From assembly GCF_003114815.1 (NCBI RefSeq), contig NZ_BFAZ01000013.1:1-45883 (forward strand): a stretch of 45,883 nucleotides of DNA, written 5' to 3'. A program made the position numbers and the translations under genes. This document shows positions 42,275 through 45,883 of this stretch, piece by piece. Source of the DNA: Leptospira ellinghausenii (GTDB lineage: Bacteria > Spirochaetota > Leptospiria > Leptospirales > Leptospiraceae). Numbering within the stretch: position 1 is the first letter of the stretch; every line of letters starts with the position of its first letter. The notes beneath the pieces are model-generated. The model made no database searches and was not told the DNA's origin. It worked only from the letters and a program-made list of their open reading frames with translations.

Positions 42275-42964
42275 ATGAATTCTTGGGAATTTCTCAATGC
42301 GAATATATGGATAATGATTTTCGTTGCCCTACCTATGATCTTCGTATTGTTATTCTTAACAATCTGGGCAACCATACTTCTTATCAAAACACAAAAGCTA
42401 TTTGTCAATACCAAATGGGTTCAAGTAAAACCAGAAGATCCAAAGCTTCCTCTAATTGACTATATTGTTCGAGATAAACTTGTATATGGCCAATTACACT
42501 TGCTTAGAGACCATTTCTCTGCACACGTTGCATGCGTAATTTCTCTTCACAATGGCGGAAAATTCAATAATGGCCTTTCCGTACAAAAATGGACTTTAAC
42601 CCATGATTGTGCCGCTGATGGTCATATTACTTTTTACAACAAAGGTTTGAAGTTCAAAGAACAGCTAGTTTCCCAATCGGAATGGATAGTGGAATGTATA
42701 TCAAAAGATGAATTCTTTTTTTCAGTAGAACACATGGACGAATCCTCCGCATGGCGAAGAGAATTCGTTAGAAATGCAATTCAACATGCTTTTCTTCGCT
42801 TAGTTGAGACTGATGAAAATCCAGAGTTAGTGATAGGCTTATTTTTTCGAAATCAAAAGAGCGAAGAAGATTTCAAATTCAGCAAACACATAATCAGAGA
42901 ATACTCTGATCGCATATCATCAATTTTAAAAACAGGAGCAGATCAATCATGGCAAGAGAATTAG
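42275..42964 (+). CDS. membrane protein with GAF-like HNG segment
   Basis: In this 229-residue protein, a long hydrophobic N-terminus (about 10-40) should anchor it in the inner membrane. The soluble part contains HVACVISLHNGGKFNNGLSVQKW (about 87-109), similar to the HNG motif seen in certain phage and mobile-element membrane proteins with a GAF-like fold. It lies between fibre and endolysin genes, overlapping the latter by 16 bases. It may act in superinfection exclusion or lysis timing; that is inference. Confidence 0.5.
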   Translation: MNSWEFLNANIWIMIFVALPMIFVLLFLTIWATILLIKTQKLFVNTKWVQVKPEDPKLPLIDYIVRDKLVYGQLHLLRDHFSAHVACVISLHNGGKFNNGLSVQKWTLTHDCAADGHITFYNKGLKFKEQLVSQSEWIVECISKDEFFFSVEHMDESSAWRREFVRNAIQHAFLRLVETDENPELVIGLFFRNQKSEEDFKFSKHIIREYSDRISSILKTGADQSWQEN

Positions 42965-43575
42965 CAGAAAACGAAATTAGACCAGATATACCTTCTTACG
43001 TATCGATTACACCTTGGATCACATACGATTCCCAAATGGATAATCTAAGATTTGTCGTCGCAAAAAAGAATGTGGTGCCATCAAATCAATGCCAAGGAAC
43101 TTCCTATTTAAACTTAGTGAAATGGACCGATTACAAGCTAGGAATAGGAAAATACACCGAATGGACCGAGGGAAGGTATTATAAAGAACTAAGTCGATTC
43201 GCAAAAACAAAAAGCCATGTTACGGAGTATAAATTTCATAATATGCTTTTTGAAGATCTTTTCTCAGGAAAGGCATCAATCAAAAGTAAAAAATTCACTC
43301 TAAAAAACATCAAAGATCATATCGAAGAATCGAAAGCACCTGTAATCTTTTCGATTGATGTGAGAGAAGCATTCAACCCAAAAGCAAAAGTTGAGATGGG
43401 GCATGTGATCATGGCAGTCGGCAAGTGTAACAATGGAATTTCTGTACATGACCCAAGAGGAAAGTTTTTTACAAAATATTCGGATCTGGATGGTAACCAA
43501 ACTTTTTTCCCAGATTCGACCATCGACAGAATTGGGAGAAAATCTGTCGGAATCTATTGTGTAACCATTTTATAA
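42949..43575 (+). CDS. C39-like cysteine peptidase, putative endolysin
   Basis: The 208-residue protein shows a peptidase C39-like triad: C48 in NQCQGTSYLN, H152 in GHVIMAVGK, and D168 in VHDPRGKF. The nearby Q47 could form the oxyanion hole. The usual CGPTS pattern appears as CQGTS. It sits just before holin and spanin genes, so the likely role is cleavage of peptidoglycan cross-links. It has no signal peptide, so the holin would have to release it. Most phage endolysins are not C39-type, making this one notable. Confidence 0.75.
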   Translation: MARELAENEIRPDIPSYVSITPWITYDSQMDNLRFVVAKKNVVPSNQCQGTSYLNLVKWTDYKLGIGKYTEWTEGRYYKELSRFAKTKSHVTEYKFHNMLFEDLFSGKASIKSKKFTLKNIKDHIEESKAPVIFSIDVREAFNPKAKVEMGHVIMAVGKCNNGISVHDPRGKFFTKYSDLDGNQTFFPDSTIDRIGRKSVGIYCVTIL

Positions 43576-43590
43576 AGGAGAATTAATATC

Positions 43591-43995
43591 ATGGGAGAAT
43601 TGTTTACAATGTTTATTGATTATTTTAGGAGCGAGGTCTTGCCACTTTGGGATCCGCTTTTCTTTTTTGTTGTGATCTTAGGAGCAACATTTGTTTTAAA
43701 GATCTTTGAAAAGAATGGAGTCTATTTATCCAAATCAAATAAGTTTTGGATTGTATTCATATTTGCAACGATTGCTTCGTTTGTGTATATTTCACTCGGT
43801 AGATATTCGGGGAAGCTGGCGGATCCACAATACGCTCTCTTCAGAAATTTCCTAAACTACGTAGCTGCTATTCTGTTCTATCACATCATCATAAAAACGT
43901 CGGTGAAATTATTCCAATTTGGCGTAGAGTGGGGTAACAAAAAACTGAATCAGCAAACTGCGAATAAAGAGAAAAGGAGACCTGACCATGGTTGA
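43591..43995 (+). CDS. putative holin
   Basis: The 134-residue protein has three predicted transmembrane helices (about 19-38, 47-67, 86-106) and a charged C-terminal tail (KKLNQQTANKEKRRPDHG), the layout of class I holins. A GGAGA ribosome binding site precedes it. It lies between the endolysin and spanin genes and overlaps the latter by eight bases. Confidence 0.7.
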   Translation: MGELFTMFIDYFRSEVLPLWDPLFFFVVILGATFVLKIFEKNGVYLSKSNKFWIVFIFATIASFVYISLGRYSGKLADPQYALFRNFLNYVAAILFYHIIIKTSVKLFQFGVEWGNKKLNQQTANKEKRRPDHG

Positions 43996-44209
43996 ATTTC
44001 TAACTGCGTTTTTGGGAACTTGGAAAAACCAAATTATCGGGATCTTAATTGTGATCCTTTTGGTTCTTTCTTTTTTCACTTACCGTGCTTTTAACAAAAA
44101 AATAGGAGAATATCAAAATGAAATCATTCCAATTGAGCAAACTAATACACCTGGTCCTAATCTGTTTGATGATATCTGCTTGTACATCTCAAGTAAACCA
44201 TGCCCGTAG
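43988..44209 (+). CDS. putative i-spanin (Rz-like)
   Basis: The 73-residue protein has one N-terminal transmembrane helix (about 15-34) followed by a short periplasmic tail. It overlaps an outer-membrane lipoprotein gene in the +1 frame by 92 bases, the hallmark of Rz/Rz1 pairs. It is much shorter than lambda Rz (153 residues), so the reach across the periplasm must come largely from the lipoprotein partner, or the function may be different. Confidence 0.6.
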   Translation: MVEFLTAFLGTWKNQIIGILIVILLVLSFFTYRAFNKKIGEYQNEIIPIEQTNTPGPNLFDDICLYISSKPCP

Positions 44210-44483
44210 TATGGTGAATGCCAAATGTTCGGATTTAGGGATCCCGGATACCATCAGAGCAAGAAAAGAGGAAGTCCTCCTTTTTGAAGGGAAAAACTAT
44301 GTGCCCTTAGCAAGGTATATCCACTCTATTTCCTATTCGAAAAAACTTGCTGGATGCATCTCTGCCTTCGAATGTTCACAAAAACAATCTGACAGGCTCC
44401 ATGAATGTGACAAACAGAGATCTTTTATAAAAGAATTTGTCTTTGGGAAAAGCCACTGCAGACTTCCCGAAGTAGAATGCTAG
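44118..44483 (+). CDS. putative o-spanin lipoprotein (Rz1-like)
   Basis: The 121-residue protein has a signal peptide ending in LMISAC, a good lipobox (lipidated Cys at 22). The gene starts inside the i-spanin gene in the +1 frame. The mature part has seven further Cys residues, including some for disulfide-linked dimers, as in spanins. It is longer than lambda Rz1, perhaps compensating for the short partner. It is the last gene of the late operon. Confidence 0.65.
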   Translation: MKSFQLSKLIHLVLICLMISACTSQVNHARSMVNAKCSDLGIPDTIRARKEEVLLFEGKNYVPLARYIHSISYSKKLAGCISAFECSQKQSDRLHECDKQRSFIKEFVFGKSHCRLPEVEC

Positions 44484-44484
44484 A

Positions 44485-44508
44485 TCAAAATCGAAATTTC
44501 GATTTTGA
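44485..44508. repeat. 24-bp perfect palindrome after the lysis genes
   Basis: The arms TCAAAATCGAAA and TTTCGATTTTGA join without a spacer, beginning one base after the o-spanin stop. It is nearly identical to the palindrome before terS (21219-21244), so copies bracket the late region. Confidence 0.75.
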
Positions 44509-44511
44509 ATT

Positions 44512-44536
44512 AGGCTAACATTCGTTAGCCTTTTTT
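44512..44536. terminator. rho-independent terminator at the convergence point
   Basis: GGCTAAC (44513-44519) pairs with GTTAGCC (44524-44530) across ATTC, followed by six T's. It terminates the plus-strand late operon. The stem overlaps the stop codon of the minus-strand gene (44525), so it may also affect the opposing transcript, though that side lacks a T-tract (it has the palindrome instead). Confidence 0.85.
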
Positions 44537-45403
44537 ATTCTTTTTGATCCAATCTTTTATTCCCCTTATTTCCTGCAGGGATTTGAATTCTGGCCGCTTT
44601 GAATTTATAAAAGATTCAATATACTTTTCGGGACCACCTGCAACTGGAAAGCCTTTTGAATATGTAGATAATTCTCCTGAAATTTGTTGGATTTTCTCTT
44701 TGTACCCTTTCTTGACTTCTTCCAGCTCTTCTTCCAGTTTTAGAATTTTACTTTTTCTTTCCCACCAGCTCCTAACTTGTCGATTGAGGTTCGCTATTTT
44801 TTCTTCCGAAAGTTCTGGATACTTGCTTTCCGCTTCCGCCTTTAGCGCTTTACGCAAAGCTGTTAAGTCATACTCAATAGTCGCTTTTGACCAACTAGGA
44901 ATTGCTTCTTTGATAATCTGATGCAAAGGCTTCTTTACTATTATTTCTCCTTTCCGAGATCCGCCAGAACTGATTTCCAATATTGCCTTAACACCCCAAC
45001 GCTCTTTTATAATACGCTGTCTATCTTCTGGTCTGTATTTGAATGGAGTATCGTTATCGCCATAAATTGCCTCAAAGAGAGTATTCTCATCAGAGAGTAG
45101 GTAGAAGGCAGGGATCGTATAGTTCGAAGGTAGCTTCTCTTTTTTGATACCTTCAGTAATTGCTTTCCATCTTCTTCGGCCACGAAGGATAAAATGCTTT
45201 CCCGTAATGGAGCTCTTTTCTTTGGAGATTAGAATTGGTTTATCAGCCCAGACTCCATCTCGCCAAATAGATTCTTTGAAATTAATCCATTCTTCTTTTT
45301 CTTCATTCGTAACTGGTAATCTTTCGAAGTTCCAAGGATGAGGTTCGAGTTTATCTGGCCTTACTCGAATCATTTCTTCAGATATTTTTATTTTGCTTTC
45401 CAT
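44525..45403 (-). CDS. orphan ParB-domain protein
   Basis: The 292-residue protein has a ParB/sulfiredoxin N-domain: VRPDKLEPHPWNFERLPVT (about 14-32), then KPILIS and FILRGRRRWKAITEG (about 71-85), where the latter is the typical box II. A helical middle (residues 150-210) could contain the DNA-binding helices, and a coiled coil follows (EEELEEVKKGYKEKIQQIS). No parA lies beside it; the only ParA is at 8.5-9.2 kb with its own DUF3102 partner. It may act as a second partition factor, a nuclease-type ParB or a regulator. A related TTATGTC-type motif lies about 60 bases upstream. Confidence 0.7.
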   Translation of the reverse strand: MESKIKISEEMIRVRPDKLEPHPWNFERLPVTNEEKEEWINFKESIWRDGVWADKPILISKEKSSITGKHFILRGRRRWKAITEGIKKEKLPSNYTIPAFYLLSDENTLFEAIYGDNDTPFKYRPEDRQRIIKERWGVKAILEISSGGSRKGEIIVKKPLHQIIKEAIPSWSKATIEYDLTALRKALKAEAESKYPELSEEKIANLNRQVRSWWERKSKILKLEEELEEVKKGYKEKIQQISGELSTYSKGFPVAGGPEKYIESFINSKRPEFKSLQEIRGIKDWIKKNKKG

Positions 45404-45655
45404 TTATGTTGGATAAAAAAATGAATTACTCTCACGGTTCAACTAGAAAGAAATTTTCAAAAAGGGGACATAATAAAATTAAAAAATCACAAGTTCGCAA
45501 TATTTTAAATGATTCATCCAAACTTCCTTTTTCATACATATTCTCTGGATTCATTTAGTCTATTTTCTTACGTAAGTTTAACATTTTTTTTGGCTTACAT
45601 TAAGGAATGGTGTTATAGTTCAGTGAAAAACAGAATTTTGAGATTTAAAATTAAG
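45404..45655. other. gap between the ParB-domain gene and the IS
   Basis: The upstream region of the ParB-domain gene is AT-rich, with one motif (AAGGGGACATAA at 45462-45473, matching 10 of 12 bases of the 7767 site) in the orientation of that gene. The small open frame at 45509-45721 is low in complexity, lacks a ribosome binding site and runs into the IS; I do not annotate it. Confidence 0.45.
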
Positions 45656-45659
45656 CTAA
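45648..45659. repeat. IS terminal inverted repeat, right copy
   Basis: AAATTAAGCTAA, the exact complement of 68-79, overlaps the OrfB stop codon, as in many IS3-family elements. The element probably ends within about 10 bases to the left. Confidence 0.6.
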
Positions 45660-45883
45660 GCAACAAGCCTTATATTAGCCTTTACCGAGTATTCTTTTCT
45701 CTTCAATTTTGCTTCAAGTAGTTTTTCTTTTCTTTCTGCTAAAATCTTTTCCTTGCGACCATAAAACACATCCATAGGTGTTACGTAACCGATTGCAGAA
45801 TGAAGTCTTAGCGAATTGTATTCTTCAATCCATTTACCAACTTCTTCTCTAATTTGTTCGAATGAATACATTGGTATTTCACG
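45656..45883 (-). CDS. IS3-family transposase OrfB, C-terminal part
   Basis: The last 75 residues of an integrase-fold transposase are present, open to the window edge (REIPMYSFEQIREEVGKW...). The segment EEYNSLRLHSAIGYVTPMDVFYG is the hallmark C-terminal end of IS3-family OrfB (rve_3). The catalytic Asp residues lie upstream, outside the window; the final Glu region is not visible either. It has the same orientation as the OrfA fragment at the other end. Confidence 0.9.
   Translation of the reverse strand, partial: REIPMYSFEQIREEVGKWIEEYNSLRLHSAIGYVTPMDVFYGRKEKILAERKEKLLEAKLKRKEYSVKANIRLVA

Noticed and set aside
45509..45721. 70-residue plus-strand open frame near the right end
   Set aside because: Low complexity, no ribosome binding site, crosses the IS inverted repeat and is antisense to OrfB.
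1..45883. CRISPR arrays, tRNA or rRNA genes
   Set aside because: I saw no regularly spaced repeat array, no tRNA-like cloverleaf and no rRNA-like sequence while reading; a covariance-model scan was not possible.

Overview
The window is AT-rich and gene-dense. It looks like a nearly complete extrachromosomal (plasmid-type) prophage of a spirochaete, most likely Leptospira. The main argument is a minus-strand parA / parB-like / rep-like module at about 7.05-9.19 kb, the same three-gene set known to maintain the circular Leptospira biflexa prophage LE1. Short lipoproteins with loose spirochaete-type lipoboxes fit the same host. The host assignment is inference; there is no rRNA, tRNA or core chromosomal gene to confirm it. 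Both ends of the window lie inside an IS3-family insertion sequence in the same orientation (OrfA start at bases 1-39, OrfB end at 45656-45883), with a matching 12-bp inverted repeat at each outer edge. The simplest reading is a circular replicon whose assembly broke at an IS copy.

Layout. (1) 0-9.2 kb, all minus strand: a defence and maintenance block. It holds a SIR2-domain protein, a Panacea-type toxin-antitoxin pair, a single-chain MmeI-like (type IIL) restriction-modification enzyme, a membrane protein with a small Cys-containing partner, then the rep-like, parB-like and parA genes. (2) 9.5-13.05 kb, plus strand: accessory genes (a DUF6941-like protein, a HicB/HicA-like overlapping pair, a membrane protein with WYL-like and TerB-like domains, two lipoproteins). 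(3) 13.05-13.84 kb: the lysogeny switch, a divergent repressor and Cro-like gene separated by two matching palindromic operators. (4) 13.8-21.2 kb: early phage genes, including Bet-type annealing protein, a RecB-like exonuclease, a VRR-NUC nuclease, two DNA methyltransferases and several small genes, two of them under 60 codons (13833-13946, 17105-17284). (5) 21.28-44.48 kb: late genes in the standard long-tailed-phage order: terminase, portal, protease/scaffold, decoration, capsid, head completion, tail tube, G/GT chaperone with a -1 frameshift, a 1053-residue tape measure protein, tail tip, fibres, endolysin, holin, spanins. (6) 44.5-45.4 kb, minus strand: an orphan ParB-domain protein.

Working together: on a circle, the minus-strand block would run from parA through the IS to the orphan ParB gene, and the plus-strand phage genome from 9.5 kb to 44.48 kb. 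The two converge on a bidirectional terminator at 44.51 kb. Nearly identical 26-bp palindromes bracket the late region (21.22 and 44.48 kb). A directional motif, TTATGTCYC, recurs in front of several genes in both halves, suggesting a shared regulator.

Most notable points: a minor head protein with a C-terminal DUF6883-like (toxin-like) domain followed at once by a DUF4926-like gene, suggesting a toxin-immunity pair inside the head module; the recurring TTATGTCYC motif; the paired palindromes; the -1 frameshift; an in-frame internal scaffold start; and the defence cluster next to the replication genes.
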